64,000 nucleotides of DNA from Acidobacteriota bacterium (GTDB taxonomy: Bacteria; Acidobacteriota; UBA6911), in the NCBI GenBank assembly GCA_012719455.1, contig JAAYAJ010000031.1, forward strand, positions 1-64,000, written 5' to 3'. The notes under the pieces are model-generated. The model was given only the letters and a program-made list of their open reading frames with translations. It searched no databases and was not told the origin of the DNA. Shown piece by piece: positions 24,965 through 34,977 of this stretch. The translations under genes were made by a program, and so were the position numbers. The stretch's first letter is position 1; each line of letters begins with the position of its first letter.

Positions 24965-26545
24965 ATGAAGAGAGCTTTGATCGCAGTTTTTCTGGCGGGC
25001 GTTTTCGCGCCCTTGGCATTTTCCCGGATTCAAGCGGTAAAGGTGACCGGCGGGGAAGTGCAGGGTGTCGTCACCGAGGGCGTTTCAATATACAAAGGGA
25101 TTCCGTTTGCAGCGCCCCCGGTGGGCGATTTGCGATGGAAGGCGCCTGCGCCGGTGCAGTCCTGGCCCGGCGTTAAAAAGGCTGATGCTTTCGGGCCCGC
25201 CTGCATGCAGGCCAGCGGTGGAATGGGGAACACCGGTCCGGTCAGCGAAGACTGCCTGTACCTCAACGTGTGGACACCGGCAAAAGGGGCGGGCGAAAAG
25301 GTGCCGGTGATTGTCTGGATTTACGGAGGGGGCTACAGCGGCGGCTCGACCAGCACTCCCATGTACGACGGAATGGGCTTCGCCCAAAAAGGAGTCGTCC
25401 TGGTAAGCGTTGCCTATCGAGTCGGGCCTTTCGGATTCTTTGCACACCCCGAGCTCAGCCGGGAAAGCGGCGCAGGATCGGGGAATTACGGGCTCGAGGA
25501 CATGATCGCGGGACTGAAATGGGTGAAGGAAAATATCGCCCGGTTCGGAGGCGATCCTTCCAATGTGACCCTTTTCGGTCACTCGGCCGGCGGCATGGCC
25601 GTCAGCATCCTGGCCGCCTCCCCGGCCGCCAAGGGCCTTTTCCACCGGGTGATCTCCATGAGCGGGGGATCGTTCGCTCCGCTGCAGACTTCGAGCCGGA
25701 ACGGCACCGGCATGGGCTTGGGGATCTCGTCTCTCAAGATGGCGGAAGCGATAGGGGAAGAATTCGTGAAGAAATCAGGAGCCGCCGATATCAAGGGGGC
25801 GCGCGCGTTGAGCGCGGAGGAGATCCAGAAAAACCTCGCGGGCGGGATGGGGGGAATCGGCAGGTTCAAGCCTGTAGCCGACGGGCACATTGTCCCGAAC
25901 GACCTCTACTCGCTGTATCAGGCCGGCCGCTTCAATGACACGCCAATCCTGGTCGGCAATACTTCGGATGAAGCCGCGTCGTTCGTCGGGCGCGGGAATG
26001 TCACGGGCGCGCAATTTGAGAAACAGATCAGGTCGCAATACGGGCCCCATGCCGACGCCATCCTGAGCGTGTATCCCCATTCGACGGACGCGGAAGCTGC
26101 GAAGGCGTCGAGGGGAATCATGAGCGAGAGCACCTTTACCTGGAACACCTGGATTTGGGCCCTGCTCCAGTCTCGGCATGGAAAAGGCAAAGCCTTCCAA
26201 TACCTTTTCGATTACCATCCAACATCGCCCGATGGCGGGTCCGGCCATGGCAGTGACGTTTCGTATGCGTTCCGGACTCTTGGCGGAGGACGTGGAGACG
26301 CGCCCAAAGCGGAGGATTTGAAGCTCTCCGATATCATCAGCTCTTATTGGGTCAACTTCGCCAAGTGGGGCGATCCAAACGGACCCGGCCTCCCTGCGTG
26401 GCCCGCTTTCGCAGAAAACGACCAGGAAGTGATGGTTTTCGATGCGGCCCCCGGCGCCAGGCCGCTGCCTAATCTGGACAAGTTGAAAGTGTTCGATGCT
26501 TATATCGCCTGGCTCAGAGAAGAGATAAAGAAAACCGGTCAATAG
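24965..26545 (+). CDS. Secreted carboxylesterase type B (paralogue 1)
   Basis: Esterase of 526 residues with a cleavable signal peptide (MKRALIAVFLAGVFAPLAFS). Carboxylesterase landmarks: SIYKGIPFAAPPVGDLRWKAP, EDCLYLNVWTPAK, oxyanion YGGGYSGG, nucleophile elbow FGHSAGGMA with Ser207, and catalytic-His region GHGSDVSYAF. The elbow reads G-H-S-A-G rather than G-E-S-A-G. The start follows GGAGGCGGAG. The gene is closely related to that at 45325-46863 over its whole length, with Ser207 at the same number. Extracytoplasmic ester hydrolysis is likely; substrate unknown. Convergent with the first PHB-depolymerase-like gene. Confidence 0.92.
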   Translation: MKRALIAVFLAGVFAPLAFSRIQAVKVTGGEVQGVVTEGVSIYKGIPFAAPPVGDLRWKAPAPVQSWPGVKKADAFGPACMQASGGMGNTGPVSEDCLYLNVWTPAKGAGEKVPVIVWIYGGGYSGGSTSTPMYDGMGFAQKGVVLVSVAYRVGPFGFFAHPELSRESGAGSGNYGLEDMIAGLKWVKENIARFGGDPSNVTLFGHSAGGMAVSILAASPAAKGLFHRVISMSGGSFAPLQTSSRNGTGMGLGISSLKMAEAIGEEFVKKSGAADIKGARALSAEEIQKNLAGGMGGIGRFKPVADGHIVPNDLYSLYQAGRFNDTPILVGNTSDEAASFVGRGNVTGAQFEKQIRSQYGPHADAILSVYPHSTDAEAAKASRGIMSESTFTWNTWIWALLQSRHGKGKAFQYLFDYHPTSPDGGSGHGSDVSYAFRTLGGGRGDAPKAEDLKLSDIISSYWVNFAKWGDPNGPGLPAWPAFAENDQEVMVFDAAPGARPLPNLDKLKVFDAYIAWLREEIKKTGQ

Positions 26546-26584
26546 CCCGCACGGGTGTGGCGCCTGCGGTTGCCGGCGAAACAA

Positions 26585-26625
26585 CGCCGCCGGCCGGCGA
26601 GGTCATCCCCTTCCGGCCGGCGGCG
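26585..26625. terminator. Convergent-gene hairpin
   Basis: A perfect 13-bp stem (CGCCGCCGGCCGG and its complement) with a 15-base loop lies between the convergent gene ends at 26545 and 26672. No long T-run on either side. Confidence 0.6.
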
Positions 26626-26671
26626 TACGCCCGCCTCGCCTCGTATCGAAACTCCCCTTCTTCCCGTGCGC

Positions 26672-28567
26672 TTACCTGGCGTACGGGTGATACTCGATCA
26701 CCCCGGTCTTCTGGTCGCGCGAGAACCGGGACAGGTAGTCCCACGCTATCCTGGCGTACTGGGGATACAGGGCATGAATCAGATTCGCCGTGTAGTTGAG
26801 GGCCACCATGGGGACCCCCTGCCCGTTATGCAGGTACCATAGGAAGTTTTTGTGTTCGTCGTTCAACAGGGTCTCGGACCAGGCGTCGGCCTGAAACCCG
26901 CACTTCGGGTACGCGGCGAAGTCAAAGCGGACCGGGCTCATCTTGTTGAAACGCAGGAACGTATTCATCAGCACCTGGGAATTGTCCGAAAGGCTGCCGT
27001 CCTCGGGGTTGATGTTGGGCGCCAGGTCGTAGGCGCTGGTCATGTACATGAACGGCAGGTCCGTTTCCTCGAACCGCTTCGCCATGTCGTCGGTGAACGT
27101 GAACATCGCGCCGGCCATGTCGACAACGGCGGCCAGCAAGCGGGGGTGGCTGGTCGAGAGGGTGAGGGTGGCCCCGCCGCCCATCGAATAGCCGGACGCA
27201 TAGACGCGGGAAGCGTCGATCGCGGGATAGGTCTTCATCATGTATTCGGCCAGCGCGGCCAGCGATTGTCCAAGAACGCGCTGATCGGAATAGAGGCTCT
27301 GGTGTTCCGGCGCCACCACTATAAACCTTTCCCGGCACACCATCTCCAGCCAGCCGACCTCTTCTACAAAGGCCTGCGGATCATCGCCGCCGCCATGGAG
27401 GGCGATCACGAGGGGAACGGTGCCGGGAGCGACCCTGTTCTGGAGAACCTCGCGGGGAACATACTCGTACCAGGTCTGCAGGTACTCGCCGGCCGCGCTT
27501 TTGATGCTCGAGAACCGGTCTTCCTGGTGTGCTGTCACGGAAACGCCGTCCCGCGTCACCCCATCGGTGATAACGTTCCGCGGGGCCAGGGAGTAAGGCG
27601 CCTGGTCGAAGTTATATCCCTGGAAGGGGGTGCCGGCGCTGTGCAGCCCCTGTTTGACGGCGGGGATGCGCATCGTCCGGGAGAACATCCCGTCATACGC
27701 CTTTTTGATGATGGCGGCCGTGTCGGGATTGGGTCCCCTGTGGACGACCACCTGTTGCAGCGGCAAGGCCTGGTTGAAGTGGGTGGTGGTCCCGGCCTCC
27801 CCCTTGACGGCGTCGGTTTTGTTCGCGCCCTTGTACGCGGCTTCGACGGCCGCGGTGGGGTTCACGAGGTAGACGGGCAGAACGGCGGCCACCTTGTGGA
27901 CCTCTTCCATCCTGCCGTTGATCAGCAGGGCGCCGGCGATGCGGCTCGCGTAGTCGAAGGTGCCGGCGATGTAGTTGTTGAAGAAGGAGGCGCCGCCGTC
28001 GATGCCGATGGCGTAGAGGAAGCCGAACCCGCCGAAATAGGCGCCGTCGGCCCAGGTCGTGACGGTGTTGCCCGATCTTACCGATTCCCCCAGCGACAGC
28101 ATCGCCGTCTGGAGAGCGTAGTAGTGCTTCTGGTCGGCGGCGGTGAAGCCGGCCCGGGGATCGGACGGGGTGACGAGTACCACGCTCCCGATCGCCGCGT
28201 CGATGATGTCGGTCAGGCCGAGCTGTTTCAGGAAGGCAAGCGCCGCGTCCTTGTTCGGGAATGCCTTCTCGGCAAAGACCAGGATGTTGGTGTTGGAGCG
28301 GAGGGCGCGCCCGCTCCACAGGTTCGCCGACCGGTATACGTAGGTGGTTTTCGAGGGATAGCCGTCGAGCACGGGATGGGACTTGAAGACCCCGGATCCT
28401 TGTGCGGAGGCCGCGGCAGGACCGCTCACGCGAGCCTCTTCCAGCGTCTCGAAAGTGGCCCGGTTCCCCAGCCGGTTGGAGTAGTCAAGCCCGAAGGCGC
28501 CGGAGGCGAGGGCCAGGCCCGCCGCGAGGGCGAGCGCCAGAGTCAGGGGGGATTGGATCTTCAGCAC
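26672..28567 (-). CDS. Secreted PHB-depolymerase-like esterase, paralogue A
   Basis: Protein of 631 residues with a signal peptide (SPLTLALALAAGLALASGAFG). The N-terminal part, about 340 residues, is unknown but shared with three neighbours: ATFETLEEARVSGP, YVYRSANLWSG, NTNILVFAEKAFPNKDAA, GSVVLVTPSDPRAGF, FNQALPLQQVVV. The C-terminal part is an alpha/beta hydrolase like polyhydroxybutyrate depolymerases: oxyanion HGGGDDP, nucleophile YASGYSMGGGA with Ser461, and the conserved tail MVALNYTANLIHALYPQYARIAWDYLSRFSRD. It should cut ester bonds of an extracellular polymer or conjugate; the substrate is unknown. It is divergent from the other three copies, from which it is separated by 430 bases. 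Confidence 0.85.
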   Translation of the reverse strand: MLKIQSPLTLALALAAGLALASGAFGLDYSNRLGNRATFETLEEARVSGPAAASAQGSGVFKSHPVLDGYPSKTTYVYRSANLWSGRALRSNTNILVFAEKAFPNKDAALAFLKQLGLTDIIDAAIGSVVLVTPSDPRAGFTAADQKHYYALQTAMLSLGESVRSGNTVTTWADGAYFGGFGFLYAIGIDGGASFFNNYIAGTFDYASRIAGALLINGRMEEVHKVAAVLPVYLVNPTAAVEAAYKGANKTDAVKGEAGTTTHFNQALPLQQVVVHRGPNPDTAAIIKKAYDGMFSRTMRIPAVKQGLHSAGTPFQGYNFDQAPYSLAPRNVITDGVTRDGVSVTAHQEDRFSSIKSAAGEYLQTWYEYVPREVLQNRVAPGTVPLVIALHGGGDDPQAFVEEVGWLEMVCRERFIVVAPEHQSLYSDQRVLGQSLAALAEYMMKTYPAIDASRVYASGYSMGGGATLTLSTSHPRLLAAVVDMAGAMFTFTDDMAKRFEETDLPFMYMTSAYDLAPNINPEDGSLSDNSQVLMNTFLRFNKMSPVRFDFAAYPKCGFQADAWSETLLNDEHKNFLWYLHNGQGVPMVALNYTANLIHALYPQYARIAWDYLSRFSRDQKTGVIEYHPYAR

Positions 28568-28997
28568 GGGTCAACCTCCGTTTCTTGCCGGCGCGGTTGC
28601 CGGCGGCGTTTCGGCAGGGTTGTTCGAGAGAACGACAGAATGCCGGACCCTGTCCATTACCGGTATCGGTGCGATCATACCGCAGGCGCGGGCCGGTTGG
28701 ATGGGAAATATCGGCGGGTTCCTCCCGCCGTGATTCGCCCGGGCTTGGTGCGGCGGTACGGTTTCCGCGCCGGTCACCCCTTTCCGGGCCATGGTAGCGG
28801 GCCGGTGAAAAGGTGTTCCGAAAAGTGGCGGCCGCGTGGTAGATTGGGTCGTCAAAGATCCGCTTTGCCGGCATACAAATTTATTGGATTCAAGCAGTTA
28901 TACACACCAAGGGGCCCCCGGTCCCCCTTCTTCGCCGGCGTTCGGGGATGTGGCGGACGGCCCCGGGTCGGCGGGGCGGGGCGAAAGGAAACGCACA
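28568..28997. other. Divergent intergenic region between esterase paralogues A and B
   Basis: 430 bases without a supportable gene. On the minus strand a TATGAT (28674-28679) could be the -10 of paralogue A. On the plus strand the AT-rich stretch near 28870-28910 is the likely promoter area of paralogue B, but I cannot place a convincing -35/-10 pair. No direct or inverted repeat was obvious that would suggest an operator. Confidence 0.4.
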
Positions 28998-30905
28998 ATG
29001 AAACCTGGAAAGGCCTGCCTGTTTCCCATTCTCTTTCTCCTTTTCGGCGGCGTCGCGTCGGCGGGGAAGTACCGGCAGCATTTCGGCAACGAAGCGAGCT
29101 TTGAAACCCTCGAGGAAGCCCGCCTCAACGCCCCCGCCCTGCTCGCGGAATGGACCGGCCGTACCTATGTGCCCGATCCCGCCATGGATGCCTATCCGGC
29201 CGGCACCACCTTCGTGTACCGCTCCGCCAGGATGTTCACCGACCTGAGCGCGGCCGCCCGGATGAACACGAACATCCTGGTCTATACGGACAGGTCGTTC
29301 GCAAACAGGGACGCGGCGCTCGCCTTCCTCGAGGAGCTCGGCCTGACCGGCATCATCGGGAAGGCCTACGGCAGCGTGGTGCTGGTTACGCCCATCGACA
29401 AGGAAAAGGGGTTCGGCCTCGCGGACCAGACCGCGTATTACCAGCTGCAGTCCGCCATGTGCAACGTCGGTTACTCCCGGCGGGCCGAGGGGAAGCTGAA
29501 CCATTACGCCGACAGCGCCTGGTACGGCGGCGTGACCTATCGCTACCTGGTCGGCCTGGACGGCGGGGCCACGTTCATCAATAACTACGTAGCCGGCACC
29601 TTCGACTACATCACCCGCATCGCCGGCCTGCTCCTGGTCGGCGGGAACATGGAGCGTATCCGGGAAGTGGCCTCTTTTGTCCCCGCCTATCTCGTGAACG
29701 CGCCCGGGGCCGTCGTCGCGAAATACCGGGCGGCCAACGCGACGGATGCCTGGGGAACGCAGGGGGACCTGAATTACTATTTCAACCAGGCCCGGCCGCT
29801 TCAGAGGGTGATCGTGGCTTCCGGGAACGACCGGGATGTTCGGTCCATCGTCCGGGACGCCTATGATCGGCTCTTTACCAAGGCGATGCGGGTTCCCGTC
29901 GCCAAGGCGAACCTCCACACGGCGTCCACTCCCTACGCGGACTATAACTTCAACGCCGCGCCCTACTCTCTGGGGGCGCGCAACGCCATCACGGATGGAG
30001 TGACGGCGGACAAGGTCCACGTGGTCGAGCGCCAGGAGGAGCGCTTCAAGGATATGGCGGCGCCGTCCGGAGAATACCTGGACACCTGGTACGAACTGCT
30101 CCCCGAGGAGGTAAAGAACAACACGGCGCCAAGACATTCCATTCCGCTCGTCCTGGCCAATCACGGCGGCGGTGACGATCCCCTGCAGTATCTGGATGAA
30201 ATCGGCCTGGTCCAACTGGCGGGCGAAAAGCGGATCGCCGTCGTCGCCCCCTTCCATTCGAACGTGACCGGTATTCTGAGCGAGGTCCTGCCGGAACTGG
30301 TCCGGTATATGCTGGACGCCTACCCCGCGCTTGACCCGTCGCGGGTGTATTGTACCGGGTACTCCATGGGCGGCCGGGCCGCCATGGCGGCGCTCAGCGG
30401 GGACGCCGGGGTCTTTGCCGCCGCCGTTGCACAAGGCGCGGTGACCTACCTGGCGACGGAGGAGCAGGAAAAACAGTATGCCGACATCGATATCCCGATC
30501 CTCTTCACGACCTCCACCTACGATTTTCACATGGACGAGGCCACGCTCGTCCTGCGCCTGAGCTACTATTTCGGCATGAAGGCCGTCACTTTCGACTATA
30601 CGACGCTGATCAACCAGTACCTCGGGTACAACGGGATGGAACCGGTCCGGTTCGACTTCGCCGCCCATCCCATGAGCGGATTCAAGGGGGATACGTACGA
30701 AAGGGTGATGCTGAACAACGAGTATGCCACCCATACCTGGATGATCCACAACCGCGACGGCGTTCCCATGGTGGGGTTGAACGTCACCGAGTTTCTGCCC
30801 CACGGCCTCTACCAGGAGTACGCCGGCATCTTCTGGAACTTCGCGAAGCACTACTCGAGAAACCTGGAAACCGGCGAGGTCGTATACAACCCCTTCGTGG
30901 AGTAG
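28998..30905 (+). CDS. Secreted PHB-depolymerase-like esterase, paralogue B
   Basis: Protein of 635 residues with signal peptide MKPGKACLFPILFLLFGGVASA. It has the same two-part plan as paralogue A: N-terminal unknown region (ASFETLEEARLNAP, YRSARMFTDLSAAARMNTN, GSVVLVTPIDKEKGFGLADQ) and C-terminal hydrolase with HGGGDDP, nucleophile CTGYSMGGRA (Ser456) and FLPHGLYQEYAGIFWNFAKHYSRN. The start codon at 28998 follows GAAAGGAAA; the frame is open upstream but the signal peptide fixes the start. Most similar to paralogue D. First gene of a likely three-gene operon B-C-D, with 89 and 28 bases between genes. Confidence 0.86.
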   Translation: MKPGKACLFPILFLLFGGVASAGKYRQHFGNEASFETLEEARLNAPALLAEWTGRTYVPDPAMDAYPAGTTFVYRSARMFTDLSAAARMNTNILVYTDRSFANRDAALAFLEELGLTGIIGKAYGSVVLVTPIDKEKGFGLADQTAYYQLQSAMCNVGYSRRAEGKLNHYADSAWYGGVTYRYLVGLDGGATFINNYVAGTFDYITRIAGLLLVGGNMERIREVASFVPAYLVNAPGAVVAKYRAANATDAWGTQGDLNYYFNQARPLQRVIVASGNDRDVRSIVRDAYDRLFTKAMRVPVAKANLHTASTPYADYNFNAAPYSLGARNAITDGVTADKVHVVERQEERFKDMAAPSGEYLDTWYELLPEEVKNNTAPRHSIPLVLANHGGGDDPLQYLDEIGLVQLAGEKRIAVVAPFHSNVTGILSEVLPELVRYMLDAYPALDPSRVYCTGYSMGGRAAMAALSGDAGVFAAAVAQGAVTYLATEEQEKQYADIDIPILFTTSTYDFHMDEATLVLRLSYYFGMKAVTFDYTTLINQYLGYNGMEPVRFDFAAHPMSGFKGDTYERVMLNNEYATHTWMIHNRDGVPMVGLNVTEFLPHGLYQEYAGIFWNFAKHYSRNLETGEVVYNPFVE

Positions 30906-30994
30906 TCCCGGGTTAAGGCGTGGGAGCGGTTCGGGAACCGCTAACCGGCGCCTGTTTCACGGCGGCGGAGCCGCCGCGGAAGGAGAGGGAGATC

Positions 30995-32983
30995 GTGAAA
31001 AAATCCGTTGCCGGAGGCACCGCGCTGTTTGCCGCAATTTTCCTGGCGGCGGGCATGTTCCGCCTGGCGGGGGCCGAGGCCCCGTACTCCTACATGAACT
31101 ACCACAACCGGCAAAACAACGGGGCGACGTTCGAGGCGCTTGAAGAGGCGCGCCGGAGCGGGCCCCGGGCGGTGGCGTCCCTGTATGGAAACGGGGGAAA
31201 ACGGTTCGCGCCGCATCCCGCGCTCGAACACTTCCCTGCGGGAAGCGTGTACGTGTATCGTTCCGCGAACCTGTACGGGGGACAAACCGCCGCCCGGAAC
31301 AATACGGCCGTGGTGGTTTTTTCCGAACGCCGCTTCCAGGGAAAAGAAGAGGCGCTTCGCTTCCTGACGGACCTGGGGTTGACCCGGCAAATAGATGCGG
31401 TGACGGGAAGCATCATTCTCGTGACGCCGGCCGATCCCGGCGCCGGCTTTACCCGGACCGATCTGAAGAACTATTACACGCTGCACGGCGTTCTCTTTAC
31501 GCAGAACGCATCGCGGCGGACCAACAAGGAAATTGTTTACTACTCCGACGCCGAATACTGCGGCGCTCACGGCAAGGTGTATTTTATCGGCATCGAAGGG
31601 GGTGCGACTTTCATCAACAACCTGGTCGCGCCGGGCCGGCATGACGTCATCGGCCTCTGTGCCGGCCTGATGCTGGTCGGGGGCAAGATGGACGCGGCGG
31701 CGAAGGTCGCCACGCATGTTCCCGTTTACCTTCTCAACGGCTCCCCGGCGGCCGTGGAGCAATACCGCAAGGTCAACGGGACGGACGCCTACCGCGTCGT
31801 CGACGGCGTCGAGGAGTTCTACAACCGGCTGGTTCCGCTGCGGCGGGTGATGGCGGCCACCGATCCGCAGCCGGAGCTTTCCGCCCACGTCGCGGACGCT
31901 TTCCACGACCTTTTTCTCCAGGCCCAGCGGGTGTCCGTGGTCCGCTCCCGGGCGCAGGAGGCGACGAACACGCCGCCGTACCTGAACTACGTCGCGGCGC
32001 CCGACATCACCCGCTATGCGCTGTGCCCTCGCAACGCCATCGTCGATGGTGTCACGGCCAGGGGCCGGCTTCACGTCTCCTTTCACCGGGAGGAGAGGTT
32101 TGGCGACCTGAAGACCAGGTACGATCAGTATCTGCAGAGCTGGTATGAATTCATTCCGCAGGACGTCCTGGATGGGACGGCGGCCCGGGGGAGCGTCCCC
32201 GTGATCCTGGCGCTGCATGGAACGGGGGACGACCCCCTGATGTTCGTCGATGAAATCGGCCTGCTGGAAGTCGCCGGACGGGAGAAGGCGGCCGTGATCG
32301 CTCCTTTCGAGGAGGAACTGGTCGTGGTGCATGAGGGGGCGCGGGTTGTCATGGGGGTGCCGGTCTCCGAGGGGATTTTGACCAAAGCCCTGCCGCGGCT
32401 GATCGCCCACGTGCTGGAAAAATATCCGGCGCTGGACGCCTCCCGGGTATACGCCGCCGGATATTCCCTCGGCGGCGGCGCCACCTACCGGGCCATGTAT
32501 GGCGGCATGGAACAAATCGCGGCCGCCGTCCCCATGGCGGGGATGCACGACGACATGTTTTATCACAGTACGCCGGATGAGGACGCGCGGCTGCGGGAGA
32601 TCGGGATGCCCGTCATGATTCTGACCTCGACCTTCGACCTGGGTTTCAACCAGGAGGAAGGCCGGCTGACCGACAACACGCTCAAACTGCTGCGCGACTT
32701 TGCCCGGCTGAACCGGGTCCCGCTGGCGGACGTTGGCGATTTTTCGGCGCACCCGATGATCGGCTATCGGGCCGACCGGATGGAGGTGAGCACGCTGGCG
32801 GGGGAGTGGCGCACCTTCCTGTGGTCCTTCAACAACGACGAGGGGGTCCCGATCCTGGGCTTGTCGTGCACCGAAAACTTGACGCACTCGCTGTATCCCT
32901 ACTACGGCGAGATCGCCTGGAACTTCATGAAGCGTTTCGCCCGCGAATCCAAAACCGGGAAATTGCTCTATGCGCCTGAATGA
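30995..32983 (+). CDS. Secreted PHB-depolymerase-like esterase, paralogue C (GTG start)
   Basis: Protein of 662 residues beginning with GTG at 30995, which lies after AAGGAGAGGGA and gives a clean signal peptide (KKSVAGGTALFAAIFLAAG). It is the most diverged member: the oxyanion loop is HGTGDDP and the nucleophile elbow AAGYSLGGGA (Ser491). The shared N-terminal features remain (ATFEALEEARRSGP, YVYRSANLYGG, GSIILVTPADPGAGF, RYALCPRNAIVDGVT), as does the tail NLTHSLYPYYGEIAWNFMKRFARE. Middle gene of the B-C-D cluster. The divergence suggests a different ester specificity from B and D. Confidence 0.85.
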   Translation: MKKSVAGGTALFAAIFLAAGMFRLAGAEAPYSYMNYHNRQNNGATFEALEEARRSGPRAVASLYGNGGKRFAPHPALEHFPAGSVYVYRSANLYGGQTAARNNTAVVVFSERRFQGKEEALRFLTDLGLTRQIDAVTGSIILVTPADPGAGFTRTDLKNYYTLHGVLFTQNASRRTNKEIVYYSDAEYCGAHGKVYFIGIEGGATFINNLVAPGRHDVIGLCAGLMLVGGKMDAAAKVATHVPVYLLNGSPAAVEQYRKVNGTDAYRVVDGVEEFYNRLVPLRRVMAATDPQPELSAHVADAFHDLFLQAQRVSVVRSRAQEATNTPPYLNYVAAPDITRYALCPRNAIVDGVTARGRLHVSFHREERFGDLKTRYDQYLQSWYEFIPQDVLDGTAARGSVPVILALHGTGDDPLMFVDEIGLLEVAGREKAAVIAPFEEELVVVHEGARVVMGVPVSEGILTKALPRLIAHVLEKYPALDASRVYAAGYSLGGGATYRAMYGGMEQIAAAVPMAGMHDDMFYHSTPDEDARLREIGMPVMILTSTFDLGFNQEEGRLTDNTLKLLRDFARLNRVPLADVGDFSAHPMIGYRADRMEVSTLAGEWRTFLWSFNNDEGVPILGLSCTENLTHSLYPYYGEIAWNFMKRFARESKTGKLLYAPE

Positions 32984-33011
32984 ACGCAAAGCCCGCAGGA
33001 AAGGAAAAGCC

Positions 33012-34931
33012 ATGACCGTGACCGTTTTCCGCCGTGCAATGATCTTCTGCCTGCTGATCCTGGGCGCTTCCCCGGCGCGGGGCTATCAGCAGCACTTCAT
33101 CCGCGAGGCGAGTTTTGAAACCCTGGAGGAAGCGCACCGCAACGGCCCCGCCCGCCTGGCGGAAATGACCGGACGCATGTACGCGGCGGATCCCGCCCTG
33201 GATCGCTATCCGGCCGGTACGACCTATGTCTACCGCTCCGCCCGCATGTATACCAGCCTGAGCGCGGCCTTCCGGATGAACACCAACATCCTTGTGTATA
33301 CCGACAAGGAGTTGAACGGGAAAGAGGAGGCGCTGGCGTACCTCGAGGCCCTGGGCTTGACGGACATCATCGATGAGGCCTTCGGCAGCGTCGTGCTTGT
33401 GACGCCCATCGACAAGGCGAGGGGCTTCGGTGCGGCGGACCAGTACGCGTACCTGCAGCTGCAATCCGCGATGTGCAACCTGGGATTCTCCGTTCAGAAT
33501 CGGGACACGGGGGCGCGGTACTATGCCGACAATGCTTACTTTGGAGGATTGACCAACCGCTACCTGATCGGCCTGGACGGCGGCGCCGATTTTATTTGCG
33601 ACTATGTCGCCAACACGCTGGACTACGTCGGGCGCATCGCGGGCATGCTCCTGGTCAATCCGTCGATGAACGAGGCCGTTGACGTGGCGGCCGTCGTACC
33701 CGTGTACCTGGTCGGCGGCACGGATACGACATTCGCCCGGTTTCAGGCGGTCAACGGGGCCTATGCTTACGAGAAGACCCTGGACAAGACCGTGTTTTTC
33801 AACCAGCAATTCCCCCTGAGAAAAGTCGTCGTTTCCGGGGCCGGCGGCGATGACCCGAGCCGTTATGTCCGGGACGCGTACTATTCCCTGTTTATCAAGA
33901 CCATGCGCGTTCCGGTCGTGAAGGGGGGGCTTTTTGTAGCGGCCAACGAGTTCAGCAAATACAATTTCAACCAGGCCCCCTACTCGCTGTCGGCCCGCAA
34001 TGCGGTCCTCGATGGAGTCACTCCCGACGGCATCCATGTCGTTGAACACCGGGAGGACCGTTTTTCGGGTATCCGGGCCAAAAACGGCGAATACCTGAAG
34101 ACCTGGTATGAATTCCTGCCCGAAGAGGTGATCGACGGCAGTGCGGCAAAACACAGCATTCCGCTGATCCTGTGCAACCACGGCGGCGGCGACGATCCCG
34201 TACAGGCGGCCGACGAAACCGGGTGGATCGCGCTGGCGGGAAGCGAACGGCTGGCACTGGTGGCGCCCCGTTACGCCAGCGACATACCGGGCAGTTCGAT
34301 CTTTGATGGATCCCCCTTTGACGTGAACGGCCGGTCCCTGCCCGCCCTGGTGGAGTACATGCTGGAAGCCTACCCGGCGTTGGACCCCGCCCGCGTCTAT
34401 GTCACCGGCTATTCCATGGGCGGCGCGGCGACGGTGGAGGTGATCGAGCGTGCGCCCCGGCTGTTTGCCGCCGCGGTCCCCATGGCCGCCGGAACCCCGT
34501 GGGGCATTTACGCACCGACGGCGGAAGAGGCCGCCGTCTTCGAAAAAGTCGATGTGCCGGTGATGTTCACCACTTCGGAATTCGACCTGCCGGGCGCCGT
34601 CGATCAGCAGGAGAATATCCTCGGTGAAGGATACCGGGAATGCATTGAACGGTTCGTCTCTTTCAATGAAGTCGAACGGATCGACTTTGATTTCAAATCC
34701 TATCCCGTGGTCGGCTTCCGTGCCGACAGGATCGTCAATCGCATCCTGAACGATGAATATGAAAACACCACCTGGTACCTGAACAACAAGGAGGGAATTC
34801 CCATGGTAGCGGTCAACTATACAAAATTGCTGCCCCATGGACTGTATCCCGAATACGGCATGCTGGCGTGGTCCTTCATGAAGCGTTATTCCCGGGATCT
34901 TGATGACGGAAAAGTAGTTTATAGGCGCTGA
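33012..34931 (+). CDS. Secreted PHB-depolymerase-like esterase, paralogue D
   Basis: Protein of 639 residues, signal peptide within the first 27 residues (TVFRRAMIFCLLILGASPARG). Same architecture as paralogue B and closest to it: ASFETLEEAHRNGPARLAEM, YRSARMYTSLSAAFRMNTN, GSVVLVTPIDKARGFGAADQ, then the hydrolase with HGGGDDP, VTGYSMGGAA (Ser468) and LLPHGLYPEYGMLAWSFMKRYSRD. The ATG at 33012 lies after GAAAGGAAAAG, 28 bases beyond the stop of paralogue C. Probably cotranscribed with B and C. Confidence 0.86.
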   Translation: MTVTVFRRAMIFCLLILGASPARGYQQHFIREASFETLEEAHRNGPARLAEMTGRMYAADPALDRYPAGTTYVYRSARMYTSLSAAFRMNTNILVYTDKELNGKEEALAYLEALGLTDIIDEAFGSVVLVTPIDKARGFGAADQYAYLQLQSAMCNLGFSVQNRDTGARYYADNAYFGGLTNRYLIGLDGGADFICDYVANTLDYVGRIAGMLLVNPSMNEAVDVAAVVPVYLVGGTDTTFARFQAVNGAYAYEKTLDKTVFFNQQFPLRKVVVSGAGGDDPSRYVRDAYYSLFIKTMRVPVVKGGLFVAANEFSKYNFNQAPYSLSARNAVLDGVTPDGIHVVEHREDRFSGIRAKNGEYLKTWYEFLPEEVIDGSAAKHSIPLILCNHGGGDDPVQAADETGWIALAGSERLALVAPRYASDIPGSSIFDGSPFDVNGRSLPALVEYMLEAYPALDPARVYVTGYSMGGAATVEVIERAPRLFAAAVPMAAGTPWGIYAPTAEEAAVFEKVDVPVMFTTSEFDLPGAVDQQENILGEGYRECIERFVSFNEVERIDFDFKSYPVVGFRADRIVNRILNDEYENTTWYLNNKEGIPMVAVNYTKLLPHGLYPEYGMLAWSFMKRYSRDLDDGKVVYRR

Positions 34932-34977
34932 ACCGGCATATGGCCATTCGCGGTTGTATCAGGATGCGGTGAAGACG

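Noticed and set aside
28836-28997. N-terminal extension of esterase paralogue B
   Set aside because: The frame is open upstream, but the signal peptide and ribosome binding site place the start at 28998.
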